A DNA stretch of 64,000 nt, taken from positions 1,364,001 through 1,428,000 of the forward strand of contig NC_026479.1 of the NCBI RefSeq assembly GCF_000328475.2, given 5' to 3'. This document shows, in pieces, positions 29,295-38,763 of the stretch. Within the stretch, counting starts at the first letter, position 1. Each line of letters starts with the position of its first letter. A program made the translations under genes and the position numbers. The DNA is from Mycosarcoma maydis. Its lineage: Eukaryota > Basidiomycota > Ustilaginomycetes > Ustilaginales. The notes under the pieces are model-generated. The model was not told the DNA's origin. It saw nothing but the letters and a program-made list of their open reading frames with translations, and made no database searches.

Positions 29295-31232
29295 ATGGAC
29301 GTGGACAAGCTCTTCAAGCTTCCGTCTCTGCCCTCAGCTGCTGTGACCAAGCGAAAGTGGACTGCGCCCACGCCGGGCGAAGCGTCTTCCTCTGGCACAG
29401 ACGTTAGTCCGTCTGAACAAGCACCTGTGCGTCCACACAAAGCAGCTCGTGTAGAAAACGAAGGTGACGACGACCAAGCTGCTGCTGCTGAGGACGAGAC
29501 CCAGTTTTTCTCCGACGACGACCAGGAAGACACCCGATTCTTTGGTGGTGGTCTCACCGATGAACAAAAGCAAATCCTCGATATCATCGACTCTGCCGAT
29601 ACATCCTCGACCGCTTTTGCACCCACGTCTACGTCGTCCGCTCACGACGTTCCATCACTTCGCAAGCAGCTACTCCGCTTCGAACGTGCCATCAACAAGA
29701 ATGCTGAGATGCGCGTAAAACACGCGTCCGATCCGACGCGCTTCATCGAGTCGGAAGCAGACCTGGATGCCGAGCTTAAATCCTTGCTGGTCCTCACGAC
29801 GCAACCGTTACAGTTCTACCCAGAGTTCATCAAACTCGGAGGCGTGGCTAGCGTCGTAGCACTGTTAAGCCACGACAACGCCGATATCGCAGCGGCGGCG
29901 ATCGAGGTGATCGAGGAGTTGACGGACGAGGATGTGTTGGACCAGGTCAACGTGGAAGAGGATGATGGCGAACAAGCAGAGAGAGGGCTCAAGGTGATGA
30001 GCGAACTGGTGGAAGCGTTGCTGGAACAAAGTGTGCTAGATTTGCTCGTATCGAATCTGTCTCGATTCATCGACCATGTGGATCTGAATCTGGAGCAAGA
30101 GCAAGCAGCGACGCAGGCGATTCAAGCGGAAAGCGATGCACAAGCGATCTATCATACGTTGGGGGTGGTGGAAAACCTTGTGACGACTCGACCTGCATTG
30201 GCGGAGCGACTGGTGTCGGAAACGTCGTTTCTGGAATGGATCTTGGCACGGCTGGCTGCGAAACGCGCAGTGGATCAGAACACAAGCTACGCAGCTGAAT
30301 TGCTGGCTATTCTGCTACAGAACTCGGAGCCGAATCGAAGCGCGCTCGCAGCTACAACGATCAGTAGTGATCCAGGTCGAGAAAATGGGATCGATGTCTT
30401 GCTCGGCGTCGCGGCACGATATCGACGCACTTCGCCGTCGAGCGGGGAGGAGCAAGAGTGGGTCGAGAACGTGTTCGACTGTCTGTGTCTAGCGCTGCTG
30501 CAGGCGGAGAACAAGTGGGTGTTTGTGCAAGCAGAGGGGGTGGAATTGATGGTGTTGATGATGAAGGAGAAAAAGTCATTCGGGAGGGTTCGAGCTGTCA
30601 AAGTATTAGACCATGCCACATCGGGGGCGCAGGGTAGTGGAGCATGTCTACGCATCGTAGAGGCTCAAGGACTATCGGCGCTGTTTAGCGTATTTCTGGA
30701 ATGTAACTCGGCTTCTCGAAAGAGATCCGGAAGCACAGCGACGCTGCAAGATGCCGAGCATGTGCTTGGGGTGATGAGTTCGCTGCTGACGCATCTCGCC
30801 AGCGACTCGATTGCACGCATCCGTCTACTGGCCAAATTTGTCTATCACAACTATACCCACGTGGACCACCTACTGGATCTGCGCGAAACCCTCAGTGCGC
30901 AACTCGACACTCTGCCACCGCTCTCGACGGACCGCGACGAGGATGCGTACCAACAGCTCTACCTAGAACACCTCGAACATGGACTTTACAGCTTACAGCT
31001 TCTAGACACCATCCTCGCGTGGCTAGTCATGGAGGACGACGCCTGCAAAGACCACATCAGCGTCCTGCTCAAGCGCGCCAGACTCGATTTTGCTCATCTC
31101 GCAACCACGCTCAGAGTGTACCGGGAAAACGTCGGTGATCAGGTGGCCATCGAAGCCGACCAATCCAACCAAGACGCGCTCAAGACAAAAGACATCTTGG
31201 ACGCTCTCATCGCATACCTCGAGTCGCTATAG
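29295..31232 (+). CDS. CTNNBL1: Beta-catenin-like protein 1 (armadillo-repeat spliceosome factor)
   Basis: A 645-residue protein. Residues 1-95 are a disordered, acidic N-terminus that contains a short basic cluster (RPHKAARVENEGDDDQ), a likely nuclear signal. From about residue 115 the CTNNBL1 signature begins: LRKQLLRFERAINKNAEMR, then FIESEADLDAELKSL, LVLTTQPLQFYPEFIKLGG and AAIEVIEELTDEDVLD. Armadillo-type helical repeats then continue to the end (LVENLVTTRPALAERL, NKWVFVQAEGVELMVLMMKEKKS, and so on). In animals and fission yeast this protein associates with CDC5L/Prp19 complexes in the nucleus. It is a single exon with an ATG start in a plain context. Confidence 0.9.
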   Translation: MDVDKLFKLPSLPSAAVTKRKWTAPTPGEASSSGTDVSPSEQAPVRPHKAARVENEGDDDQAAAAEDETQFFSDDDQEDTRFFGGGLTDEQKQILDIIDSADTSSTAFAPTSTSSAHDVPSLRKQLLRFERAINKNAEMRVKHASDPTRFIESEADLDAELKSLLVLTTQPLQFYPEFIKLGGVASVVALLSHDNADIAAAAIEVIEELTDEDVLDQVNVEEDDGEQAERGLKVMSELVEALLEQSVLDLLVSNLSRFIDHVDLNLEQEQAATQAIQAESDAQAIYHTLGVVENLVTTRPALAERLVSETSFLEWILARLAAKRAVDQNTSYAAELLAILLQNSEPNRSALAATTISSDPGRENGIDVLLGVAARYRRTSPSSGEEQEWVENVFDCLCLALLQAENKWVFVQAEGVELMVLMMKEKKSFGRVRAVKVLDHATSGAQGSGACLRIVEAQGLSALFSVFLECNSASRKRSGSTATLQDAEHVLGVMSSLLTHLASDSIARIRLLAKFVYHNYTHVDHLLDLRETLSAQLDTLPPLSTDRDEDAYQQLYLEHLEHGLYSLQLLDTILAWLVMEDDACKDHISVLLKRARLDFAHLATTLRVYRENVGDQVAIEADQSNQDALKTKDILDALIAYLESL

Positions 31233-31298
31233 TCGCATCGCACGCCCGTCGTTAACTTGACATAAACAGGATCCATTCCGTTCAGACAATCGTGAATG

Positions 31299-31322
31299 TG
31301 TGCGTGTGTGTGTGTGTGTGTG
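31299..31322. repeat. (GT)n microsatellite
   Basis: A GT run of about 11-12 units with one C interruption, between the CTNNBL1 stop and the stop of the hydrolase on the other strand. It follows a CGTGAAT heptad at about 31292. Confidence 0.85.
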
Positions 31323-31330
31323 CGGCTGAT

Positions 31331-32910
31331 CTAGTCCGCCTCCTTGGCCTGACGCTTCAACCACTCCAACTCATCATCCCCATCCCTTAACCCCGATTCC
31401 TCCTCCATGGCAGCTCTGGACTCGTCGCTCTCGTTCTGCGCGTGTACCTGATCACCGAACCTAGACTCGTTGTCCAAACAGACGGCGATCAACGCACTCG
31501 TTTTCAAGCCCAGGTCAAAGTAGGTTGGATTGTTCTTTGCGGAAAACATGCTGATGTGTGCATCCACCTCGTCGGCGGCTTTGGTGTTATCCATCGGAGT
31601 GAAGCTGCGCGCACAGCGTGCTGAGCGTGGAGGGAGGATGATAAACGTGCGATCTCGTGGTGCTGTATCCTGGGTATTGGCGGCGCGCCAAGCTGCGGGT
31701 AGACGTGTGTAGTAGCAGTGGAACAGGATCTGGGGTTGCTCGACAAGTTTGTCCAGACGAAGACGCAGAGCGTTGTCATCCCAAAGGTTTGAAACAAATG
31801 CGAGATGGTCGGTGACCCAGCCGTAGGCGCCATTGAGTTTGTCCTTGTTCAAGTAGGCCGCCGAGGCAGCAGCACCTGAAGCGAGTGCTACCGCGCCGGT
31901 CGCCATGAGCGCAGTCCTCCAGTTGCTCTTTGCCTNNNNNNNNNNNNNNNNNNNNNNNNNNNNNNNNNNNNNNNNNNNNNNNNNNNNNNNNNNNNNNNNN
32001 NNNNNNNNNNNNNNNNNNNNNNNNNNNNNNNNNNNTTGCAGCCCAGACCGACCACCATAGGCGCAAATAACGTTCCGATGGTCTGAGCCGTTTGCAGGTA
32101 ACCTGCGTACTTGTTGATGCCGTTCTTAAAGACACCCGGATGTACTCCGTAGTAAGGCGTGTCGTACGCAAGCACCCCTACGACGCGAGGCCAGAGTTTG
32201 AGGCTGCTGCGAGTGTCACTGGCGAGATTTGCGTGCTGATTTGCGCTGCTCTGAGCGATGGCAAGCGCAGCATCTACGGCAACAAGACCACCCATAGAAT
32301 GACCTGCGAGAACGATTTTGACACTGCCCATGCCGCCACCCTTGCCCGAGTTGGGAACAATGTTGCCAGTGGTAGGATGTATCTCTGGTTTGGACTCGAG
32401 CGTGACCGTTTGCTCGATGAGCCAATCTACGAATGATTCGACGGCCGCGGCGAGACTGCCGCGCGTGTCGTAGGTAGGGTAGACGAGGGATTTGACGTGG
32501 AGTCCAGGATAGGTCTCCTGAAGATTGTATGTGAGTCGGGACGGGAAATCCTCAAAGGTGGTGTCGGAAGAACCTTTGAAGCCGTGGATGAAGACGAGAA
32601 GAAGGAGTTGATCGCGACCTTGCATGCCGGTGCAAGGAAGATCAGCGGAGGCGGGCATTGTAGATTCAGAACTCGACTGCGAAAAGCCGTGATCAGATGA
32701 CGGCACCGAGTAAGGAGGCGGCAGCTCATCTGGCGGATCGTCAACCACGATGGCATTGTATGTAGACGAGCCTGGCTGGGATGGTGGTGGGGTAGGTGTA
32801 TTAGAGGAGGTAGTTGGAAGGTCGGTTGCCCATGGATTCGGCTGGTTCACATAGTTGGACATGGTGGATGAGCGCGAAGGTGATACAGCTTGCGCTGCTG
32901 ATCGGTGCAT
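31331..32910 (-). CDS. DUF676-type alpha/beta serine hydrolase, interrupted by an assembly gap
   Basis: The N-terminal part (32910 to 32036) holds a disordered Pro/Ser-rich head and a hydrolase core: LLLLVFIHGFKGSSDTTFEDF (oxyanion strand), VKSLVYPTYDTRG, and the nucleophile elbow VLAGHSMGGLVAVD, followed by VLAYDTPYYGVHPGVFKNG. The C-terminal part (31935 to 31331) is open from the gap edge (AKSNWRTALMATGAVALASG) to its stop. It contains DEVDAHISMF with a candidate catalytic His and NNPTYFDLG, both usual for this family. The two parts are in different frames if the 100 Ns are counted literally. With no intron or base error, the true gap would be 3n+2 bases. The ATG at 32910 or the one at 32862 (MSNYVNQPNP) may be the start. 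Its role may be lipid or ester hydrolysis; the substrate is unknown. Confidence 0.75.
31936..32035. other. Assembly gap of 100 Ns
   Basis: Exactly 100 undetermined bases, the usual placeholder for a gap of unknown size. It falls inside the hydrolase gene, and the reading frames on either side disagree at this length. Confidence 0.99.
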
Positions 32911-33196
32911 GTCTATGATAGCATGCGAAGGAAGCGAATCGAGAGGTGAAGCAAGAGCGAGAGTGGGAAGCAAGAGGGTCAGTCGACGGCGTAAGATGGG
33001 AAGAAAGCAAGGTGGCAAGCACGAAGCTTGACTTTGTGGTTTCAAGCAGCTTCCGATTTGGAAGCTGAGCCGTCGTGTGGTATTTTTTGGCACGTCACCG
33101 TCAGAGTCGGGAGTGGAATCGTGAATGTGAATCTTTGTTCTAAACCGAAACGCAGGGTCCAACTCGTGACTGGCAAGAGCCAAGCAAGCAAGCAAA

Positions 33197-33244
33197 GCGA
33201 GGCGCGAGGCGCGAGACGCGAGACGCGAGACGCGAGACGCGAGG
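33197..33244. repeat. GCGAGRC heptad tandem array
   Basis: Almost seven copies of a 7-bp unit, first two as GCGAGGC and then four as GCGAGAC, ending in a partial unit. The flank to the left is CAAG-rich. Confidence 0.92.
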
Positions 33245-33853
33245 AAGCCATCCACAACCCTCCACATTCAGCATAGTGGCTTCTTGTCGCACGAGTCACT
33301 TACGATTTCTCGTAAATGTGAATATGGCTCAGTCGTGAATGACGACAGCCGAATCAAGACTCACGACAGCACGTACGCAGTGTGAGTCTGGTGAGGCTTG
33401 TTGAATTGGCTGAACAAGTGACGAGTGTGAGTTAATCTACGTTAATTAGTAAATCACAATCGTGAATATGCTCACGCTAAGTTACTCTGTGCTCTGCTCG
33501 GTGTCATGTGTGTGCGCAGGGACTCACTTGCGACTCACAGCCGACTCACGACTCTGACTCGCAACTTACTCGTCACTCACGACTGGCTGCAACTCGGCTT
33601 TCCACTCGACTGTATGCATGCTCACTTGCAGCACACACATCAACCAATCCGAGCCTGCCCTTGCTTGCACCTTTGTCTGATACGCTCATCCGACACGAGA
33701 TACAGATTGAGTTGGTGGTGGTGGTGGTCAGTTGTTCACGCTTCACGGATTGATTTAGGCACGAGGCAGCACGATTTCGTTTCCCTGTTCTAAAGTTCCA
33801 ATCGTGAATATATTTCTCTCAGTCAGTCACGAGTGGTGAGCGAGTCGGCGTGT

Positions 33854-33879
33854 GGTTCGTGGTTCGTGGTTCGTGGTTC
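33854..33879. repeat. GGTTCGT heptad tandem array
   Basis: Three perfect GGTTCGT units and a partial fourth. In another register the unit is GTTCGTG, one base away from the ATTCGTG family. Confidence 0.9.
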
Positions 33880-33960
33880 AATCGTAAATCGTAGATCGTA
33901 CAGTAAATCCCATTCGTGATTCTTATTCACAATTCCGTTTTCGGCGCTCAGATACGACGT

Positions 33961-34360
33961 TGGGCGATTCTTGACCTCGTTGCTCTCGCTCCTGTTACAC
34001 TTCATTCACGCCTCCATTCGTGTAGCAGGATTGTCTCGCTCCACCTGGTCATCCAACCAACAACGTCGACCACATCTACACCGAATCTACACTCCACTGC
34101 ACCACGCCTGCCACCGCTGTCCGTCATCGACCTGCATCCTCGTCCGAAGCCATGGGTCGTGCTTGATTGCTTCATCTCCTCCGACCTCCCGGTGGTCGCA
34201 ACTTTCGCCTCGGAGTTTTCGCTTTCATACCTCGCTTTTCCTTGTTTTGCGCTCATCACACCTCAACTGCGCAACCACCGGAGTCATGCCCTTGCACACC
34301 ATAAACCACCACATCCACTCACAACACCAATAGCGTCTTCCATACACTGACATACACAGC
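33961..34360 (+). promoter_or_regulatory. Pyrimidine-rich leader with two short uORFs
   Basis: C/T-rich sequence ahead of the 1036-residue frame. Two upstream ATGs are seen. The one at 34152 opens a four-codon frame (MGRA, ending 34166). The one at 34286 opens a 15-codon frame (MPLHTINHHIHSQHQ, ending 34333), 27 bp before the main ATG. If transcription starts upstream, both could reduce translation of the main frame. Confidence 0.45.
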
Positions 34361-37300
34361 ATGTCACCAACCAAATCCCCCATCATCGATCTCGAGACCG
34401 ACGAGGATGGCTGGATTCGTGGCTCCAGCCAGAGCATACATGCTCGTAAACCGCAATCCTCCAACTATACCTCGCCTCCTCCGGCTACCACAAAGACAAC
34501 CAACAAGCCATCTCCCATCACACCCGCCCGGAACAGGGCGCCAGCCGACGACGCCAAGCCACGCTCCTTGCTAGAACGCATCGAGATGGACGAGCATCTA
34601 CAACAAACTCCCCCTCCCAAACCACCAACAGATCAACACAACGTTCATAGCTCCACCACCACCACCACGACTCCCTCACCTTCGTCCAAGGCTCCCAGCT
34701 CACCCTTCCGAACAACACCTTCTCAAGGCATTCGCAGACCTGGAGCAAAGATCCCTTCGCCTCTGCCTCTGACCAGCCCCGCTCGTAACAATGAGTCCAG
34801 CTCGTCTCTCAGCACACGCACCCCCCTCAGTGCTTCTCATCCTATCCCTGAAACCCCACTCAAGCTTTCGCAGCGGGGAGGTCCTCAAACACCCGCTACG
34901 CCACACTATCCATCCTATCCAAACTCTGCCCAGTCCCGCGATTGCGACGCATCACGCGCAAGCGGCCTCGGTATCGGCCTGACACCTCTCAAGACGCCCG
35001 TACCTCTGGCTCCAAGTCCCGACAATGTCCGCAGTCCTCTCAACGAAGCACTCAACTTGCGCTCACGTGCCGCCCCCAACGCTTCCATCGGCTCGCCTCT
35101 CAAATGCGCTCGTAATGATCTCCACACCGAACCTCTGGCCCTTGGCTCTTCTTGTTCTTCCTCCCACCAATCAGCTAACGGTCAGATCGATGCGATGCTC
35201 GACCGCCTTCGCAACGCTCGATCCGGTCTCGGCACAAGCGCCAGCATATGGGCGCCCAAGTCTACTGCTTCGTCAGCAGACACCGATGCCACTGCCAACG
35301 CCTCTTCTACCTCTACCACCTCGCACACGATCGGATCCGGCTTTTCTTCCAGCAATCTGCTCGGTGTACACACCGGTCTGGATCGCAAGCGACCCGGCCA
35401 TCGTCCCAACGGTCTCCAGCTCAGCCTAGGTCAGGAAATCAGTGTCATGCAAGAGCTCGAAGAGAAGGCCGAAGAAGACTATCCTGCATCCACCGTCTCG
35501 TCCGCCACTGTTGGCGAGACATTCCGCATCCATCCTCCCGACCACGATTCTGAACACCAGCGCCAAGATGACTGGCATGGCACTGTTGTGCCACCTACGC
35601 CTGCTCTTGGCTGCGACTCTCCTTCCTCGGACGAGGACCACGCCTCTTCTGCAAAACCGCCTTCTCGCAGCCTCGACGCCTTTGGTTGGGGTACTCACCC
35701 CACCAACGAGCCTCGTAAGTCTTCTCTGTTCTCGAATTTGCCCTCGTCCTCCACCTTCGAAGCAAGCTGGAGCGGAGACGACGACGATCAACGCAAAGAC
35801 GACCTTGATACCTTCCAGGACATGCACGACCGCGCCAAGGCTTCCAGCAAGGAAAAACGCAACACCAACTACGGTCCGCTTCCACCGCCTCTGATCAACT
35901 ATGCCAAATCCCGCACTCCCTCTCCCACGCATCCTCTGCTGGCCAAGTCGCCACAGCTCGACGAAGCTCCGAGGTCGCCTTTGCTATCGGCGCCCAAACT
36001 GGGCACAGATCCATCGAACGAGGCTACTATCGCCAAGGCCAACGGCCAGCGTCTTTCACCAGCATCGGCACGCTCGCAGCTCCCATCAGATGATTCGGAC
36101 GGTGATGCCGACGTTGAGAACGACCGACCCAAAGCGGCTCGAGATCGCAAGGCGACCAAGAAGCCTACTTCGAAAGGCATCGGCGTCGAGCAGGAGGTCA
36201 AGTCGAGCAGTCCCCAGCTCGAATCGGCCACGTTGGAGAAGAAGCGCTCGCTCAAGAGGGACAAATCGGAACGCATCCGAGGCAGAAGAGCAAGCCAGAG
36301 CAAGGAAAAGGACGTTGACAAAGTCAAGATGCCTGCTGCTGCGCCTTCGCTTGCTGCTACCGTGTCGCTGCCCAGCTGCACTCTCTCTAACAAACACGTC
36401 GACCAACTCGTCGGTCAGATTGAAGACGTCGATCTGAGCGAGAAAACAGCGCCCAACAAAGCAGCCAACGCGTCAGCATGCGAACCAGCTAAATCCAACG
36501 CTTTGCAGCAGACACCATTAGCCCAGCGAATGCAGAGCATCCCAGCTGTCAAAGACGATCTCTTTTCGTCTCCTGCGCAGCCACGAGTGGAGTTACCTGG
36601 CCACTTGTCCGCTACTAGTTCTGTCCAAGAGGTACAGCAAGCCAAAGAGGTTGTACCAGCAACGCCAGAGCCGAGCCATGCCAAGACGTTCGACTGGGCC
36701 GCTGACGATGATGAGATGGACGACGAGCTGCCGGACCTAGACGATTGGGGGGTGACGCTTTCGCCTGCCAAGCCCAGTGTTGCTGCTTCCGCTGACGTGG
36801 CGGGCAAAGACAGCAACGCATCTACGCATCTGGAGAAACATGGTCGAAAGCCGAAATCTGATGGCGAGGTGCCGTGGCGAAAGGCGGTAGAAAGCAAAGC
36901 GCGACAGGATGGCCAAGGTCGGAGATCCACCAGTGGTGCCAAAGGTGGCATCAAGGATTTCGCGGCTCCGAAAGCAAATGCGGCGTCGTTGGGGATTCGA
37001 ATCGCTGGCAGAGCCAATTGCGGCGGCATACCAGCGGAAGCGGAAGCGGCAAACGAGCTTCCTCCAGCGACCACACCGTACGGGCGGTGGAACAAGCGCA
37101 GAGAAGAAATCTCGATCAAAGGTGTCAGCGATAGCGTCAAAGTAGGCGCAAACGAGGAGGGTGGCAAGGGCAGGCCCAGGATCGCGGCTGACTTGGGAGC
37201 ATTGGCCAAGCTCCTGGCTCCTGCGCAAGGCGATCAGGCTCGCACTGGAGGCAAAGCGAATCCAGACAACAAGAAGCCCAAACAAGATGCGCCCAAGAAG

Positions 37301-37471
37301 GGCAACGTCGCGGTCGGCACAGCAGCGCAAAGCGCGCACGTTGCTGTGAGTGCAGCTGCAAGCATCCATGCGCCAACCTCGTCCACGGCGCCCAAAATCA
37401 GACACCCCGCCAATGCGGCCTCGGCCGCGAACAAGTCTCATCCAGCCAAAAAGGGCAAAGATTCTCATTAA
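34361..37471 (+). CDS. Unidentified 1036-residue disordered protein
   Basis: I do not recognise this gene. The frame is open for 1036 codons and the codon pattern looks genuine. The protein starts MSPTKSPIIDLETDEDGWIRG and is Ser/Pro/Thr-rich throughout, with SP/TP sites in the first 350 residues that could be proline-directed kinase targets. Charged Lys/Arg/Glu stretches occur around residues 620-660, including KKRSLKRDKSERIRGRRA, a likely nuclear signal. A striking acidic and aromatic motif lies near residues 780-805 (TFDWAADDDEMDDELPDLDDW). The C-terminal 180 residues are basic, with RWNKRREEISIKG and GRPRIAADLGALAKLLAP as the most conserved-looking pieces. A nuclear adaptor or RNA-related role is possible but unproven. 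Confidence 0.6.
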   Translation: MSPTKSPIIDLETDEDGWIRGSSQSIHARKPQSSNYTSPPPATTKTTNKPSPITPARNRAPADDAKPRSLLERIEMDEHLQQTPPPKPPTDQHNVHSSTTTTTTPSPSSKAPSSPFRTTPSQGIRRPGAKIPSPLPLTSPARNNESSSSLSTRTPLSASHPIPETPLKLSQRGGPQTPATPHYPSYPNSAQSRDCDASRASGLGIGLTPLKTPVPLAPSPDNVRSPLNEALNLRSRAAPNASIGSPLKCARNDLHTEPLALGSSCSSSHQSANGQIDAMLDRLRNARSGLGTSASIWAPKSTASSADTDATANASSTSTTSHTIGSGFSSSNLLGVHTGLDRKRPGHRPNGLQLSLGQEISVMQELEEKAEEDYPASTVSSATVGETFRIHPPDHDSEHQRQDDWHGTVVPPTPALGCDSPSSDEDHASSAKPPSRSLDAFGWGTHPTNEPRKSSLFSNLPSSSTFEASWSGDDDDQRKDDLDTFQDMHDRAKASSKEKRNTNYGPLPPPLINYAKSRTPSPTHPLLAKSPQLDEAPRSPLLSAPKLGTDPSNEATIAKANGQRLSPASARSQLPSDDSDGDADVENDRPKAARDRKATKKPTSKGIGVEQEVKSSSPQLESATLEKKRSLKRDKSERIRGRRASQSKEKDVDKVKMPAAAPSLAATVSLPSCTLSNKHVDQLVGQIEDVDLSEKTAPNKAANASACEPAKSNALQQTPLAQRMQSIPAVKDDLFSSPAQPRVELPGHLSATSSVQEVQQAKEVVPATPEPSHAKTFDWAADDDEMDDELPDLDDWGVTLSPAKPSVAASADVAGKDSNASTHLEKHGRKPKSDGEVPWRKAVESKARQDGQGRRSTSGAKGGIKDFAAPKANAASLGIRIAGRANCGGIPAEAEAANELPPATTPYGRWNKRREEISIKGVSDSVKVGANEEGGKGRPRIAADLGALAKLLAPAQGDQARTGGKANPDNKKPKQDAPKKGNVAVGTAAQSAHVAVSAAASIHAPTSSTAPKIRHPANAASAANKSHPAKKGKDSH

Positions 37472-37712
37472 ATGTTCAGGAGCGCTGAAACAGTCAAAGT
37501 TGTATCCTACATCTCACATGTCGTACGCACACGGCACAATTCACGATTGAACCACGTTGACGGTTTGGATGATGTGTGCGTGGGGATGTGATGCGTCTTC
37601 GGATTGTAGTGGAAACGTCCAACGATGGGCAACTTGGTGTTATGACGACTGCGGATGGATGCAAGGATGTGGGGGGGAGCGGGGTGGGGGACATGGGATG
37701 AAGAGGTGGATG

Positions 37713-38291
37713 TTAGGCGCCCAATCTCTGGTTGAGTTGTGAGGTTGAGATTTCGGCGTCTCGGACGTCGATTACTTTGGCGACGTCGGATTTCACGCTG
37801 AAGTTGCTGAGTGCTGAGGCGTACAGGGTGGAGAGGTCGAGGGGGGAAGTTTGGGGTGCCCAGTAGAGGAGGAATAGAGGCTGGGGTGTGCGAGAGACGC
37901 GCGCGTTGGCGAGCTGGGTTAGTATTCATCTGCGAATGTGGGTCGAGGTGGGCGATACTCACGTACGATACCCGTCCGTCACGATGGTTGAGTTTGTAGT
38001 TGACGATCAAGAAGCGTGGTGAGTTCTCGGGCAGTTCTGTGCAGACTTTGCAGATCAGCTTGGTATCCTCCGGTGCTTCTACATTCCGATTCGTCTTGAC
38101 ATACCTTGGATTAAATCTTCCACGCACGTCAACCCGGTCGTGAGCTCTTCCTCGATCTCGAGCGTAAGCGTCTTTCGATCGATCTTGAACACCAGCGCTG
38201 TGATCGCCGCCTTCGACGGCGTCAACCGAAACTTTTGGATCCGCACCACCACCGAGCTAGGTATGTCGATCGTGCTACTGTTCGATGCCAT
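37713..38291 (-). CDS. GMF1: Glia maturation factor homologue (ADF-H domain), three exons
   Basis: Exons 38105-38291, 37963-38036 and 37713-37880 join through two introns of 68 bp (GTATGT...CACAG) and 82 bp (GTGAGT...CCCAG) to give 142 residues, the usual length for GMF. The reconstructed protein covers the whole ADF-H fold: MASNSSTIDIPSSVVVRIQK, FKIDRKTLTLEIEEEL, then across junction 1 EDLIQ-ELPENSPRFLIVNY, DGRVSY at junction 2, and PLFLLYWAPQTSPLDLSTLY, KVIDVRDAEISTSQL at the end. These follow GMF rather than cofilin (ELPExxPRFIV and HxDGRVSYP). Family members bind Arp2/3, remove actin branches and inhibit nucleation; a cytosolic role at actin patches is inferred. The first exon alone ends in a spurious stop, so the gene is easily missed. 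Confidence 0.9.
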
Positions 38292-38763
38292 ATTCAGTGT
38301 CGATCCGAGCGTCTACAGCTCAACTCTTCCTCTAGCGCGAGCTCGCAAATCGTGATGAACGATACAATCCTAGATCCAAACACGATCATGTGGAGAATCT
38401 ACTCCTCGGCGTATTCACAATTCTGGTCCGTGCACCGCGATATGCAACTCGGCTCTTTCTTCGCGTCATTTTTTTGCGGGTCCGCACCCCTTTTGAGACT
38501 TGGACGCCTGTACACACACGATCAATCGCACCACGCTGAACATCAATTAGCCTTTGAATCTGACGAGATCGCAATGTCGCACCGAGGCAAAATGGAGAGC
38601 GTGCCACATTCGTTCTTCACCGCACCATGGCTGACTCTGTGGACTACGTTCATTTACTGTTGTCATGTAATGGCAATTGGAATGGCGAGGCTAAATGTAG
38701 AACAATCACGCGTATACACAGACCGTGACACAAGCACGGCGTTGGACGCGGCGAATTCAAGAT
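38292..38763. other. Intergenic DNA, GMF upstream region
   Basis: The 472 bp between the GMF start and the stop of the oxidoreductase, both on the minus strand. A plus-strand open frame of 194 codons (38235-38819) crosses it but overlaps both genes antisense and shows no domain. I see no repeat. Confidence 0.5.

Larger units (their letters stand above)
32911..33960. other. Intergenic DNA with several 7-bp repeat families
   Basis: No credible gene. It contains the upstream region of the hydrolase, a GCGAGAC array (33197-33244), CGTGAAT units at about 33119-33132 and 33459-33467, GACTCAC-type variants over 33520-33585, and a GGTTCGT array at 33854-33879. A short GGT run sits at about 33712-33728. 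An in-frame extension of the hydrolase frame back to 33267 passes through the GCGAGAC array and is not treated as coding. Confidence 0.6.
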
